From contig CANRIF010000008.1 in NCBI GenBank assembly GCA_947630645.1, positions 1-44,035 on the forward strand: a stretch of 44,035 bases of DNA, read 5' to 3'. The translations under genes were made by a program, and so were the position numbers. The stretch comes from an uncultured Oscillospiraceae bacterium (GTDB lineage Bacteria; Bacillota; Clostridia; Oscillospirales; Oscillospiraceae). Below the pieces are notes generated by a model, which was given only the letters and a program-made list of their open reading frames with translations, searched no databases and was not told the DNA's origin. Positions 29,958 through 39,428 of the stretch are shown here, piece by piece. The first letter of the stretch is position 1. Each line of letters begins with the position of its first letter.

Positions 29958-31616
29958 ATGAGCAAGATCGTACGCAAATGCCCCAACTGCGGGGCCACGA
30001 TGCCGATGGACGTGAAGTACTGCCGCAAGTGCCACGCCAAGCTGGATTCCGGGCGGGTGGAGAACCTGGCCGACAGCGCCCAGCAGCAAAAACGCATCCG
30101 CAAGCGCGGCCAGGAGGACGACGCGCTCCATGATCTGCCCAAGCCGGTCCGTCCGGCGGAGGAGGCCGACGCGGCCGCCGCTGCCGGCGCCGCCGCGGCG
30201 GCAGGCGAGGGGTTCTTCAACCCCGAACACACCGAGAGCGTCCAGCATCGGTCCGCCGCCCGCGCCGGGGAGGCCGGGAGCGGCAGCCCCAGGCCCGTCT
30301 CCACCGCCCGCGCCGCGGGTGAGCGGCAGGCCCAGTCCAAGCGCAGCGACCGCAACCTCTGGCAGATCATCACCGTTCTGGCCATCATCCTGGTCATCAT
30401 CGTGGTGGCCATCGTGCTGGTCATCAAGCTGAACCGGCCCGCCGACGGCGTAGTGCAGACCTCCGAGAACTTCACGCCCCCCGCCGTCGTCACCCAGGAC
30501 CCCGCGACGGTCATGGCCACCCCGGTCCCCACGCCCACCGCGACGCCGGGACCCACGGCCACGCCTGTCCCCTCGCCCACCCCTGTTCCCACGCCCACGC
30601 CCATCCCCACGCCTGTGCCCAACTACACCATCACCGGCGTGAGCGACACGGTATATGTCATCAACGGTCCGGTCAACCTGCGGCGTGACCCCAGCCAGAC
30701 CCTGGACCCCATCACCCAGATCCAGACAGGCACCGCCCTGGCCCGCACCGGCAAGACCGATAACGGTTGGAGCAAGGTGTCCTATAACGGCCAGGAGGGC
30801 TTCGTGGCCAACAACTACCTGTCCTCCACCGCCCCCTCCACCGGCAGCACCGGCTCCACGGGTACCGGCACCACCGGCGGCACTACGGGCAGCACGGGCA
30901 GCACCGGTAGCACTGGCAGTTCCGGCGGCTCCACCGGCAGCGGCAATACCGTCACCGCCGCCAGCGGCACCGTCACCGTGGCCACCACCTCCGGCGCCAA
31001 CCTGCGTACCGGCCCCGGCACGGGCTACAAAGTCTATGCCACCGTCTCCGGCGGCACCCAGCTGACCCGCACCGGCACCACCGGCAGCTGGACCCAGGTA
31101 AGCTACGGCGGCCAGACCCTGTACATCTCCACCAGCCTTCTCCAGGGCAACTACACCGGCGAGAACTTCAGCGTCACCGAGATGTCCGGCACCGGCACCG
31201 TCAACGGCACCGACGTGAACGTCCGCTCCGGCCCCGGCACGGGCTACAAGTCCCTGGGCCGGGTCAGCACCGGCACCTCCCTCACCATCACCGGCAAGAG
31301 CGGCAGCTGGTACCGCGTGAACTACAACTCCGGCACCGGGTACATCTACTCCCAGTATCTGACCACTGGCTCCAGCTCCGGCGGGAACAGCTCCGGCGGC
31401 TCCACTTCCGGCGGGACCACCACCTCCGGCAACGGCAAGGTCACTGCGGAACACGGCCTGCTGGTGCGCTCCGGCCCCGGCACCAATTACAGCCAGATCG
31501 GCAGCCTGCCCTACGGCACCAGCGTCACCATCGTGAGCGAGAGCAACGGCTGGTACCAGATCAACTACGGCTCCGGCACGGGCTACGTCTCGGCCAGCTA
31601 CGTCCAGAAGACCTGA
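29958..31616 (+). CDS. Membrane-anchored zinc-ribbon protein with four SH3b domains
   Basis: 552 residues. Cytoplasmic zinc ribbon with Cys8, Cys11, Cys22, Cys25; a linker; one transmembrane helix (~134-158); a Pro/Thr stalk (TPTATPGPT-type, ~185-220); then four bacterial SH3 domains (~230-290, 338-395, 414-470, 494-550), each with an N(L/V)RxGPGTGY-like motif, separated by Ser/Gly/Thr linkers. SH3b domains bind wall peptides, so the protein probably senses or holds the wall from outside and signals inside. It starts 27 bp after the PurN-like gene (AGGGGAG before the ATG) and may be co-transcribed. Confidence 0.85.
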   Translation: MSKIVRKCPNCGATMPMDVKYCRKCHAKLDSGRVENLADSAQQQKRIRKRGQEDDALHDLPKPVRPAEEADAAAAAGAAAAAGEGFFNPEHTESVQHRSAARAGEAGSGSPRPVSTARAAGERQAQSKRSDRNLWQIITVLAIILVIIVVAIVLVIKLNRPADGVVQTSENFTPPAVVTQDPATVMATPVPTPTATPGPTATPVPSPTPVPTPTPIPTPVPNYTITGVSDTVYVINGPVNLRRDPSQTLDPITQIQTGTALARTGKTDNGWSKVSYNGQEGFVANNYLSSTAPSTGSTGSTGTGTTGGTTGSTGSTGSTGSSGGSTGSGNTVTAASGTVTVATTSGANLRTGPGTGYKVYATVSGGTQLTRTGTTGSWTQVSYGGQTLYISTSLLQGNYTGENFSVTEMSGTGTVNGTDVNVRSGPGTGYKSLGRVSTGTSLTITGKSGSWYRVNYNSGTGYIYSQYLTTGSSSGGNSSGGSTSGGTTTSGNGKVTAEHGLLVRSGPGTNYSQIGSLPYGTSVTIVSESNGWYQINYGSGTGYVSASYVQKT

Positions 31617-31629
31617 CAAAAACACAGCG

Positions 31630-31665
31630 AAAGAGCCTGCTGCACCATCGCAGCAGGCTCTTTTT
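31630..31665. terminator. Terminator, GAGCCTGCTGC family, copy 1
   Basis: Arms AAGAGCCTGCTGC and GCAGCAGGCTCTT around ACCATC, then TTTTTC. A related hairpin follows htpG at 34622. Confidence 0.9.
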
Positions 31666-31680
31666 CTGTCCTTATCTATC

Positions 31681-32505
31681 TCACCCCGCCGCGGAGGCGA
31701 GGGTCACCGTATCGGTGATGGGCACATAGGCCGCCGCCGCGTCCCGGGCCAGGGCCGTGAAGCCCTCGTAGGTGGTGGTGTCGTAATTCCCGTTCCAGAT
31801 GAACGTGCCGCCCGCCTCGTACCCGGCGTCCAGCCCGTCCAGATAGATGTTCGCCGCCTCGTCGAAGGCCGCTCCATCCGCCGGCTGGCCGTTCACGGTG
31901 TACTGCTCCGTCGCCACGAGGCCGCTGTCCGGGTCGTACTCCAGATACCGATAGCACACGGACCGGGGCGTCAGCACCCCGTTCACGCAATCAAAACGCA
32001 CGAACTCGTCCCAGGTAGTCTCCATGGTGCCGTTGGAGCTGTCCACCCAGAAGCACCACCCCTCCGCGGTCCGGCTCAACCGGAAGGACTCGAAGAGGCT
32101 GGTGCAGACGTGTACCGGGGCGAGGTATGTGCCGTCGAAAGCGCCGCTGGTGCTGTCCAGCGCGCTGGACACGCAGTACACCTTCCCGTCCACCAGGTCG
32201 AAGAGATGGGCACCCAATGTGATGGACGCGCCCTGGTCGAACACCACCATCTCCGGCGTACCGTCCAGGTCCAGGTCGATGAACCCCAAGCCGCTGATGC
32301 CCTCCGGCCACAGGGCGGAGAAGATGTCGAAGCTGCCCTCCAGAAACCGCAGATAGCTGTCCGCCCAGCCCTCGGCGGGGGCCGGCAAGACCACCGTCTC
32401 CGGCACGGCGGCGGCCTGGACCAGAGGCGGCGCGCTGGCGCCGCAGGGCGTCGCCGCGCACAGAAAGACCAGCGCCGCCGCCAGCAGCCCGCTCAACTTT
32501 TTCAT
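31681..32505 (-). CDS. Secreted protein, possible calcium-binding loop, function unknown
   Basis: 274 residues from the ATG of MKKLSGLLAAALVFLC. A signal peptide (~1-24, cleavage near CGASA) is followed by a globular domain. IDLDLDGTPEMVVFD resembles the DxDxDG loop of EF-hand/dockerin or VCBS/FG-GAP repeats. Similar single-domain secreted proteins with this loop are frequent in gut Clostridia. GGGAG precedes the ATG. Ends face to face with the SH3b gene at a shared terminator. Confidence 0.75.
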   Translation of the reverse strand: MKKLSGLLAAALVFLCAATPCGASAPPLVQAAAVPETVVLPAPAEGWADSYLRFLEGSFDIFSALWPEGISGLGFIDLDLDGTPEMVVFDQGASITLGAHLFDLVDGKVYCVSSALDSTSGAFDGTYLAPVHVCTSLFESFRLSRTAEGWCFWVDSSNGTMETTWDEFVRFDCVNGVLTPRSVCYRYLEYDPDSGLVATEQYTVNGQPADGAAFDEAANIYLDGLDAGYEAGGTFIWNGNYDTTTYEGFTALARDAAAAYVPITDTVTLASAAG

Positions 32506-32622
32506 CGCTCCCACCCCCGGTCGTATTATGTAAATCACGCTCCTTATTATATCTATATCGGCTTGAAAATGTAAAGGGCATGAGGAAAACTGTAATAACT
32601 TGTAATTTGCCGCCGCCAGGTA

Positions 32623-32651
32623 TTGACAGGGGCGAAAAAACGTGGTAAATT
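32623..32651 (+). promoter_or_regulatory. htpG promoter
   Basis: TTGACA (32623-32628), 17-bp spacer, TAAATT (32646-32651). Confidence 0.82.
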
Positions 32652-32676
32652 AGCACTCGGACATAAAGAGTGCCAA
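32650..32676 (+). promoter_or_regulatory. CIRCE operator (HrcA site)
   Basis: TTAGCACTC, nine bases, GAGTGCCAA; consensus TTAGCACTC-N9-GAGTGCTAA with one mismatch. The dyad extends outward to GGTAAATT/AATTTACC (32644-32682). It overlaps the -10 box, so HrcA binding would block initiation. Confidence 0.93.
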
Positions 32677-32700
32677 TTTACCGAAAGGAAGCGCGTATTC

Positions 32701-34608
32701 ATGGCAAAGAAACAGTTCAAAGCGGAGTCCAAGCGTCTGCTGGACCTGATGATCAATTCTATTTACACCCACAAGGAGATATTCCTCCGGGAGATCATCT
32801 CCAACGCCTCGGACGCCATCGACAAGCTGTGCTACAAGTCCCTGACGGACGAGAGCGTGGGCATGAGCCGGGAGGACTTCTCCATCCGCATCGACGCGGA
32901 CAAGGACGCCCGTACCCTCACCGTGCGGGACAACGGCGTCGGCATGACGAAGGAGGAGCTGGAGAACAACCTGGGCGTGATCGCCTCCAGCGGCACTCGC
33001 CTTTTCCGGGACAGCCTCTCGGAGGACGAGGCGGCCGCGGACGTGGACGTGATCGGCCAGTTCGGCGTGGGCTTTTATTCCGCCTTCATGGTGGCCGACA
33101 AGGTGACCGTGCTGACGAAGGCCTTTGGGGACGAGGGCGCCTGGAAGTGGGAGTCCGCCGGCGCGGACGGCTACACGGTGAGCCCCTGCGACAAGGCAGA
33201 CGTGGGCACGGACGTGATCATGCACCTGAAGCCCGACGCGGACGGGGAGGATTACGGCTCCTATCTGGAGAGCTGGAAGCTGAAGGAGCTGGTGAAGAAG
33301 TATTCCGACTACGTCCGCTGGCCCATCCACATGCAGGTGGAGCGCCGGGAGTGGGACGAAAAGGGCGGCGAGGACGGCAAGGGCGCTTATAACACCATCG
33401 TGGAGGACCAGGTGGTGAACACCATGGTCCCCATCTGGCAGCGGCCCAAGAGCGAGGTCAGCGACGACGACTGCAAGGCGTACTACAAGGAGCATTTCCA
33501 CGACGCCTCCGACCCGGTGGGCGTGATCCGGGTCAACGCCGAGGGCCTGACCAGCTACAAGGCCATGCTGTTCATCCCGGCCCAGGCGCCTTACGACTAC
33601 TACACCCGGGACTACCAGCCGGGCCTGCAGCTGTACTCCGCCGGCGTGATGATCATGGACAAGTGCGCCGACCTGGTGCCGGAGCATTTCCGGTTCGTCC
33701 GGGGCGTGGTGGACTCCCCCGACCTGAGCCTGAACATCTCCCGGGAGCTTTTGCAGCACGACCGGCAGCTGAAGGTCATCGCCGGAAACCTGGAGAAGAA
33801 GATCCAGTCCGAGCTGAAGCGCCTGATGGACGAGGACCGGGACCACTACCTCACCTTCTATAACGCCTTCGCCCCCCAGCTGAAGTACGGCGTGGTGGGC
33901 CAGTACGGTATGCACAAGGACCAGCTGAAGGACCTTCTGATGTTTTACAGCGTGCGGGAGGACAAGCTGATCAGCCTCAAGGAGTACGCCGACGCCATGG
34001 GCGCGGAGCAGAAGAAGATCTACTACGCCTGTGCCGAGACCACCAAGCGGGCCGCCGCCCTGCCCCAGGCGGAGACGGTGAAGGCCGCGGGCTGCGATAT
34101 GCTGTGCCTGACGGACAGCGTGGACGAGTTCGTGATGCAGATGCTGGGCTCTTACGCCGAAAAGGAGTTCTGCAACGTCACCAACGACGATCTGGGCCTG
34201 GAGAGCGACGAGGAGAAGAAGGACGCCGAGGCCAAGGCCGAGGCCGCCAAGGAGCTGCTGGACTTCGTCAAGGAGAGCCTGGGCGGCGCGGTGGAGGCGG
34301 TGCGCCTTTCCCACAAGCTGAAGAGCCAGCCTGTGTTCCTCACCACTGACGGCGAGGTGACCCTGGAGATGGAGAAGTACTTCCAGAGTCTGCCCGGCGT
34401 GCCGGAGGCGGAGCGCATCAAGGCAAAGCGCGTCCTGGAATTGAACGGCAGCCACCCGGCCTTCGCGGCCCTGGAGAAGGCGTATGCCGAGGACAAGCCC
34501 AAGGCGGCCCGCCTTGCCATGGTGCTGCTGGCCCAGGCCCAGCTGATCGCGGGCCTTCCCCTGGACGACCCCGCCGCCTACACGGAACTGGTCTGCGGCC
34601 TGTTCTAA
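32701..34608 (+). CDS. htpG: Chaperone HtpG (bacterial Hsp90)
   Basis: 635 residues. GHKL ATPase domain with FLREIISNASDAIDKL (catalytic Glu and Mg-binding Asn), VRDNGVGM, and the lid/GQFGVGFYSAFMV motif; middle domain with IPAQAPYDYY and the catalytic-loop Arg in LNISRELLQHD; C-terminal dimerisation domain. Acts as a stress-dependent client chaperone with DnaK. ATG chosen behind GAAAGGAAGCG. Controlled by the CIRCE operator upstream. Confidence 0.97.
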   Translation: MAKKQFKAESKRLLDLMINSIYTHKEIFLREIISNASDAIDKLCYKSLTDESVGMSREDFSIRIDADKDARTLTVRDNGVGMTKEELENNLGVIASSGTRLFRDSLSEDEAAADVDVIGQFGVGFYSAFMVADKVTVLTKAFGDEGAWKWESAGADGYTVSPCDKADVGTDVIMHLKPDADGEDYGSYLESWKLKELVKKYSDYVRWPIHMQVERREWDEKGGEDGKGAYNTIVEDQVVNTMVPIWQRPKSEVSDDDCKAYYKEHFHDASDPVGVIRVNAEGLTSYKAMLFIPAQAPYDYYTRDYQPGLQLYSAGVMIMDKCADLVPEHFRFVRGVVDSPDLSLNISRELLQHDRQLKVIAGNLEKKIQSELKRLMDEDRDHYLTFYNAFAPQLKYGVVGQYGMHKDQLKDLLMFYSVREDKLISLKEYADAMGAEQKKIYYACAETTKRAAALPQAETVKAAGCDMLCLTDSVDEFVMQMLGSYAEKEFCNVTNDDLGLESDEEKKDAEAKAEAAKELLDFVKESLGGAVEAVRLSHKLKSQPVFLTTDGEVTLEMEKYFQSLPGVPEAERIKAKRVLELNGSHPAFAALEKAYAEDKPKAARLAMVLLAQAQLIAGLPLDDPAAYTELVCGLF

Positions 34609-34621
34609 GATACTACAAACG

Positions 34622-34657
34622 AAGGAGCCTGCTGCAACATCGCGGCAGGCTCCTTCC
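34622..34657. terminator. Terminator, GAGCCTGCTGC family, copy 2
   Basis: Arms AAGGAGCCTGC and GCAGGCTCCTT around a TGCAACATCGCG centre. It shares its core with the terminator at 31630 and serves htpG. Confidence 0.82.
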
Positions 34658-34679
34658 TGTCATTTCGCGTTCCCGACTG

Positions 34680-35183
34680 TCACGCCGCTGTGTCCGCATC
34701 GAAGCTGATGACTTGATCATACTGATCCTGAAGATCATATATCTCTTCGATGATATCCGAAAGATCCGAACTATATGTCCTTGCCATATAGGTCTTGAAA
34801 ATATTGACGCTCAACGCCTCTGCCGTGCCGTCCTTTTTGATCACGACCGTATCTCCCGCCCCTCCCACATTCATATAGAGCGGCGCCGAATGATAATAAT
34901 TGGAAAGCAGCATGAACTCCACCACATACGCCACATCCGCAAAAGACGGCGATGTCTGGCCGTCTTTGATCACGAACAGCCGGGTATTTTTGATCTCAAG
35001 ATACTTTTCGTCCGGCGCAAACTCGGCGTAATAGCTGTTTTCCCACATTTCTTTCAGCGCCTGGATCGCGGCCGCGATCTGCTCTTCATACGGCGCGGGT
35101 TCCTCCGCCGCCTGTTGCTGCGAAAAGCCGCCGGCGGCCAGGAGCAGGCAGCAGCACACCAGGACCAAAATGCCTCGTTTCAT
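34680..35183 (-). CDS. Secreted or lipid-anchored protein of unknown function
   Basis: 167 residues. A hydrophobic signal (MKRGILVLVCCCLLLAAGG) with three adjacent cysteines; VLVCC could serve as a lipobox but the usual L-A-G-C is not clear. The mature part is acidic and helical with aromatic patches (LLSNYYHSAPLYMNVGGAGD). Family not recognised. G+C is lower than in the neighbours, suggesting different origin. GAGAGGG precedes the ATG. Confidence 0.68.
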   Translation of the reverse strand: MKRGILVLVCCCLLLAAGGFSQQQAAEEPAPYEEQIAAAIQALKEMWENSYYAEFAPDEKYLEIKNTRLFVIKDGQTSPSFADVAYVVEFMLLSNYYHSAPLYMNVGGAGDTVVIKKDGTAEALSVNIFKTYMARTYSSDLSDIIEEIYDLQDQYDQVISFDADTAA

Positions 35184-35207
35184 TTGTCATATCCCTCTCA
35201 TACCGAC

Positions 35208-35237
35208 AAGGAGCGGTCAGGCGACCGCTCCTTTTTT
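35208..35237. terminator. Terminator after the M28 peptidase gene
   Basis: Arms AAGGAGCGGTC and GACCGCTCCTT around AGGC with T-rich/A-rich flanks on both strands. Confidence 0.85.
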
Positions 35238-35246
35238 GCCGTTATT

Positions 35247-36476
35247 TCACTTTTTCTCCCGCTTGCGAAGCAGGTAGTAGTCCAGCTTCTCCTTCATGTT
35301 CTCCGGCATCTCCCGGCCCACGGGGCAGCGGGCGGCGGTGGCCATGCGGGCGGCGAAAGCGCCGATGAAGCCGATGTCGGCCCGCATCTGGGACCCGGCC
35401 AGCAGCGCGGCGGTGTCGTAGCTGTTGTGGATGGTGGCGGTGTTGTGGGGCGCCAGCCGGGCGAAGGACACCGCCGGCACGCCCTTGTCGGCCAGGGGCG
35501 TGGAGTCGCTGGAATAGACTCCCTGCCGGGCCTCCATGCCGAAGCCCAGCTCCCCGGCCATGTACTCGATGTAATGGACCAGCTTCTCCTCCCCGGTGAC
35601 GCAGGCGATGAACTTGCCCATGACGGAGCCGATCATGTCCAGGTTGATGTTCAGCACGGCCTTTTCCAGTTCCTTCTCATGGGCGGCGGCGTAAGCCTTG
35701 GAGCCAAGCAGCCCCCGCTCCTCGCTGCCGCACCAGACGAACCGCAGCCCGTACCGGTGTTGCTCCTTGGAGAACCGCTCCGCCATGGCCAGCAGCCCCG
35801 CGCTGCCGGACATATTGTCGTAGGCGCCCAGGGAGAGGCTGGTGGAGTCGTAGTGGGCGGTGAAGACGATATGCTCCTCCGTCTGGCCCGGCAGGTCCAG
35901 CACCACGTTCTGGCTCCGGCCCACGCTCTGGTCCTGTTCCAGCTGGATACAGGCCGTGCCGCCGCCCCGGCGGACGATCTCGATGGCGTCCTTGGCGTTG
36001 ATGTTCACGCCGGGGACCAGCCGTCCGTTGCTGACGAAACTTCGCAGCTCCCGCTGGTCGATGTCCCGGTCGGTGTAATTGGCGTCGCCGTCGTAGGTGA
36101 CGAAGCCCACCGCGCCGTTATCCAGCATATCCTGATAGATCCAGTGGCCCAGGTAGCCGTCGATCATCACGATCTTCCCCCGGCACCCGGCCAGGGAGGC
36201 GGGGTCGGTGTTGGGCAGGTAGTAAAGCGGCGCCTGGACCGTGCCGCTTCCGGCGCAGAGGTAGCCCTTGCAGGGGACCTCCTGCCCGTCCACAGTGAAC
36301 CGGGCCGCGCGGATGACGGCCATATCCACGTCGAAGGGCTCCAGCGCGGCCTCCCGGCCCGTCAGCGCCCGGCACTTTTCCGCGATGTACTCGGCGCAGC
36401 GTCTCTCCTCCCCGCTGCCCCCGGTCCGCACATAGGCCGTGTCCGCGAATATCTGCATGATCTCTTTCTCGTCCAT
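35247..36476 (-). CDS. M28-family zinc aminopeptidase, cytoplasmic
   Basis: 409 residues, no signal peptide. Di-zinc ligands: His208 in FTAHYDS, Asp220 in GAYDNMSG, Glu252/Glu253 in GSEERG, Asp280 in NLDMIG and His350 in HNSYDT. A PA-like insert (~75-165, KIVMIDGYLGHW) lies before the catalytic half. It starts 12 bp after the ABC ATPase gene and ends at the operon terminator, so it is very likely co-transcribed with the importer. It may trim an imported peptide or peptide-linked substrate. Confidence 0.88.
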   Translation of the reverse strand: MDEKEIMQIFADTAYVRTGGSGEERRCAEYIAEKCRALTGREAALEPFDVDMAVIRAARFTVDGQEVPCKGYLCAGSGTVQAPLYYLPNTDPASLAGCRGKIVMIDGYLGHWIYQDMLDNGAVGFVTYDGDANYTDRDIDQRELRSFVSNGRLVPGVNINAKDAIEIVRRGGGTACIQLEQDQSVGRSQNVVLDLPGQTEEHIVFTAHYDSTSLSLGAYDNMSGSAGLLAMAERFSKEQHRYGLRFVWCGSEERGLLGSKAYAAAHEKELEKAVLNINLDMIGSVMGKFIACVTGEEKLVHYIEYMAGELGFGMEARQGVYSSDSTPLADKGVPAVSFARLAPHNTATIHNSYDTAALLAGSQMRADIGFIGAFAARMATAARCPVGREMPENMKEKLDYYLLRKREKK

Positions 36477-36488
36477 CCCGTCCTCCTC

Positions 36489-37598
36489 TCACAGCGCCAG
36501 TGTGCCGATGGCGACGCGCTTGCCGCTCTCGGCGTCGAACAGCACGATGCCGTCGCCCCGCACGTCCATCCGCACCGGCTCGTCCACAGCGTAGTCCACG
36601 CTGCCGAACACCACGGAGGTGAGCATCACGCCGTCCGCCAGGACCTTCACCGTGGTCTCCATGCCGGAGGGCAGGGTGGAATAGGCCACGCCCTGGATGG
36701 CGCCGCCTTCGGCGATGGGCAGAAATTCCGGCCGGATGCCCACGGTCAGCTTGCCGCCGTGGGGCGCCAGAGGTTCCCGGGCCGTGAAGCGGGCCTCCCG
36801 TCCGAACAGCCGCAGCACCGCCTCGCCGCCCTCGCCGGAGACGTGGTCCGCCGGGATGAAGTTCATGGTGGGATTGCCCACGAACTCCGCCACGAATCGA
36901 TTGGCGGGCTGGTTATACACGGTCAGGGGCGGGTCATACTGCTGCAAAACGCCGCCGCTCATCAGGCACACCCTGGTGGACAGGGTCATGGCCTCCAGCT
37001 GGTCGTGGGTGACGTATACGAAGGTGCTGTTGGTGTCCGAGTGCAGGCGCTTGAGTTCGGTACGCATCTCCTGGCGCAGCTTGGCATCCAGGTTGGATAG
37101 GGGCTCGTCCATGAACAGGACCTTGGGGCTGGGGGCCAGGGTGCGGGCGATGGCCACCCGCTGCTGCTGGCCGCCGGACAGCTCCGACGGATAGCGTTTT
37201 TCAAACTCCTCGATCTTCAAAAGGGCCAGCAGCTCGTCCACCCGCTTGCGGGTGTCGGCCTTGCTCCACTTCAGGTTCTCCAGGCCGAAGGCGATATTCT
37301 GGTACACGGTCATGTGGGGCCACAGGGCGTAGTTCTGGAACAGGAACCCGATGTCCCGGCGGGCGGGCGGGATATTGATGCCCTTCGCCGCGTCGAACAC
37401 CACGTCCCCGTCGATGGTGATACGCCCCTCGGTGGGGGTCTCCAGGCCGGCGATCATACGCAGGGTGGTGGTCTTGCCGCAGCCGGAGGGGCCCAGCAGC
37501 GTGATGAAGCCCCGGTCGTCGATCTCCAGGTTCAGATCGTCCACGGCCACGAATTTGCCGAACCGCTTGGTGATATGCTCTAAGCTGATATGGGGCAT
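36489..37598 (-). CDS. ABC importer ATPase (FbpC/PotA-like, TOBE domain)
   Basis: 369 residues. Walker A GPSGCGKTT, Q-loop LFQNYALWPHMTV, signature LSGGQQQR, Walker B VLFMDEPLSNLD and H-loop THDQ are all present, and the C-terminal ~130 residues form the TOBE/OB regulatory domain of the iron/spermidine/sulfate group. It energises the permease encoded 4 bp upstream. GGAGG precedes the ATG. Confidence 0.93.
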   Translation of the reverse strand: MPHISLEHITKRFGKFVAVDDLNLEIDDRGFITLLGPSGCGKTTTLRMIAGLETPTEGRITIDGDVVFDAAKGINIPPARRDIGFLFQNYALWPHMTVYQNIAFGLENLKWSKADTRKRVDELLALLKIEEFEKRYPSELSGGQQQRVAIARTLAPSPKVLFMDEPLSNLDAKLRQEMRTELKRLHSDTNSTFVYVTHDQLEAMTLSTRVCLMSGGVLQQYDPPLTVYNQPANRFVAEFVGNPTMNFIPADHVSGEGGEAVLRLFGREARFTAREPLAPHGGKLTVGIRPEFLPIAEGGAIQGVAYSTLPSGMETTVKVLADGVMLTSVVFGSVDYAVDEPVRMDVRGDGIVLFDAESGKRVAIGTLAL

Positions 37599-37602
37599 GG
37601 GG

Positions 37603-39405
37603 TCAACCTCCTATTCCTTTGTCGAACGACGCGCCGGTCAGTTTGTTTGTCAGGGTATTGATAAGGATGATGATCAGCACGATCAGCAGCGTCACCGCGC
37701 TGCCGTACTGGCTGTACCCCGTCTCGTTGAAGGAGAACAGCATGGTGGTCAGCAGATACCGGGCGTAGGGCACCAGCAGGGTGAACAGCGCCACCTCCCG
37801 CATCACCGAGATCACCGGCAGCAGATAGCCGGACAATATGCTGCTCTTCTGGATGGGGAACATGATCCGCACCATCCGCTTCCACCATGGCACCCCCACC
37901 ACCATGGCCGCCTCCTCGATCTCCGGGGAGATCTGGAGCATACTGTTGATGCCGCTGCGGGAGGCGAAGGGCAGGAACTTGATGGACGCCACCAGGATCA
38001 GCATCCCGAAGGTGCCGTACAGGAACTTGAAGTGCTGGCTGGTGGCCACGGCCAGGTAGATGGTGCCGAAGGCCATGGCGGGCATCAGGTAGGGGAAGAA
38101 GGCCATGCTCTCCACCCAGCGGGACAGGCGGCTGCCCCGGCGGCGGACGCAGGCGTAGCCGATGAGCATCCCGCTGGTGCCCACGATCACGGCCACGATC
38201 AGCGCCAGCAGCACCTGCCGGCCCAGGGCCTTCCACATGGTCGGGTTGAGCAGGATGCCGGAGATCATGCCCGTCTCATAGGCGGAGGCCTCCGTGCCGA
38301 TCCAGAAGTGGAGGGTCATATTGGACAGGCTGTAATTGCCCGGCTGCCGGATGACCGACTCCAGCGCGAAGGAGATCAGCGGCGCGATGGCGAAGAACAG
38401 CACGTATACGCACAGGAACAGGGAGATGGGCAGGTTGGCCTTTTTCAGATCCACCAGCGACACCTGCCCGCTCTTGCCCGTGACGGTGGTGAAGCTCTTG
38501 CGCTTTCCGGTGAACCACTGGTTCAGTCCCAGGATGAAGCAGCCCAGGGCGATGGACACGAAGGCGATGATGTAGCCCTGGCCCTGGTATCCGGCGTTGA
38601 TGAGCGCCCGCATCTTGGTGGACAGGGTGAAGGTCTTCACCGCCGAGCCCAGGAACACCGGCACGGTGTAGGAGCTGAAGCCGCTGGAGAAGATCAGCAG
38701 GAACGTGGACAGGATGGCGGGCATGACGATGGGCATGGTGATGCGCCGGATGATCTTCATCCGCCCCGCCTTCAAAATGGTGGCGCTCTCCTCCAGGGTG
38801 GCGTCCATGTTTTTCAAGATACCGCCAATGAGCAGATACGCGAACGGGGAGTAGTGCAGGGCGATGACGATGACCATGGGGAACAGCCCGTATACGAACC
38901 ACTCCGGCATACAGATGCCGAACATGGACTCCAGTATCCCCACGTTGCCGCCGCCCACTTGGCTGTTTTTGAACACGTTGATCCAGAACAGGGCCAGGGT
39001 CCAGGCGGGCATCATGTAGGGGAACACGAACACCGCGCTGATGAACTTCTTAAAGCGCAGGTTGGACCGGGTGATGAACCAGGCCACGGTGCCGCCGATA
39101 AGGATGCCCAGCACCCCCGCGCCGATGGCCACCACGAAGGAGTTGCCCAGGGGCTTCCAGAAGTTCACCACGCTCCAGTCGCTGATGGGGAACAGCCTCT
39201 CGAAATGGTTCCAGGTGAAGGCGCCCTCCTGGAGCCGGAGGATCTTTTTCTCCGTGCCGATATGTACGGTGAACATATTGGTGACCATGGTGATCAGCGG
39301 CAGCACGCTCAATACGAACAGCACCGCCAAAAAGATCACCAGCAGCACGTTGGACGGCTTGGAGAAAAACGCCTTGCACCGGTGGGCCAGCTTTTTCTCG
39401 CCCAT
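37603..39405 (-). CDS. ABC importer permease, fused two-domain (FbpB-like)
   Basis: 600 residues with about 12 transmembrane segments in two BPD_transp_1 halves (~60-290 and ~365-570). Each half carries an EAA loop (ATLEESATILKAGRMKIIRR and PEIEEAAMVVGVPWWKRMVR) that contacts the ATPase. Fused permeases of this type serve iron(III), thiamine and 2-aminoethylphosphonate importers. AGGAGATGAAGT precedes the ATG. Confidence 0.92.
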   Translation of the reverse strand: MGEKKLAHRCKAFFSKPSNVLLVIFLAVLFVLSVLPLITMVTNMFTVHIGTEKKILRLQEGAFTWNHFERLFPISDWSVVNFWKPLGNSFVVAIGAGVLGILIGGTVAWFITRSNLRFKKFISAVFVFPYMMPAWTLALFWINVFKNSQVGGGNVGILESMFGICMPEWFVYGLFPMVIVIALHYSPFAYLLIGGILKNMDATLEESATILKAGRMKIIRRITMPIVMPAILSTFLLIFSSGFSSYTVPVFLGSAVKTFTLSTKMRALINAGYQGQGYIIAFVSIALGCFILGLNQWFTGKRKSFTTVTGKSGQVSLVDLKKANLPISLFLCVYVLFFAIAPLISFALESVIRQPGNYSLSNMTLHFWIGTEASAYETGMISGILLNPTMWKALGRQVLLALIVAVIVGTSGMLIGYACVRRRGSRLSRWVESMAFFPYLMPAMAFGTIYLAVATSQHFKFLYGTFGMLILVASIKFLPFASRSGINSMLQISPEIEEAAMVVGVPWWKRMVRIMFPIQKSSILSGYLLPVISVMREVALFTLLVPYARYLLTTMLFSFNETGYSQYGSAVTLLIVLIIILINTLTNKLTGASFDKGIGG

Positions 39406-39428
39406 ACTTCATCTCCTCTCTGGGCTTT

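Noticed and set aside
29259-31625. Long minus-strand open frame opposite the PurN-like and SH3b genes
   Set aside because: It is a high-G+C antisense frame with Gly/Ala/Val-rich nonsense composition; the plus-strand genes have clear domains.
32650-34455. Long minus-strand open frame opposite htpG
   Set aside because: Antisense shadow of a highly conserved gene, His/Leu/Val-rich with no family features.
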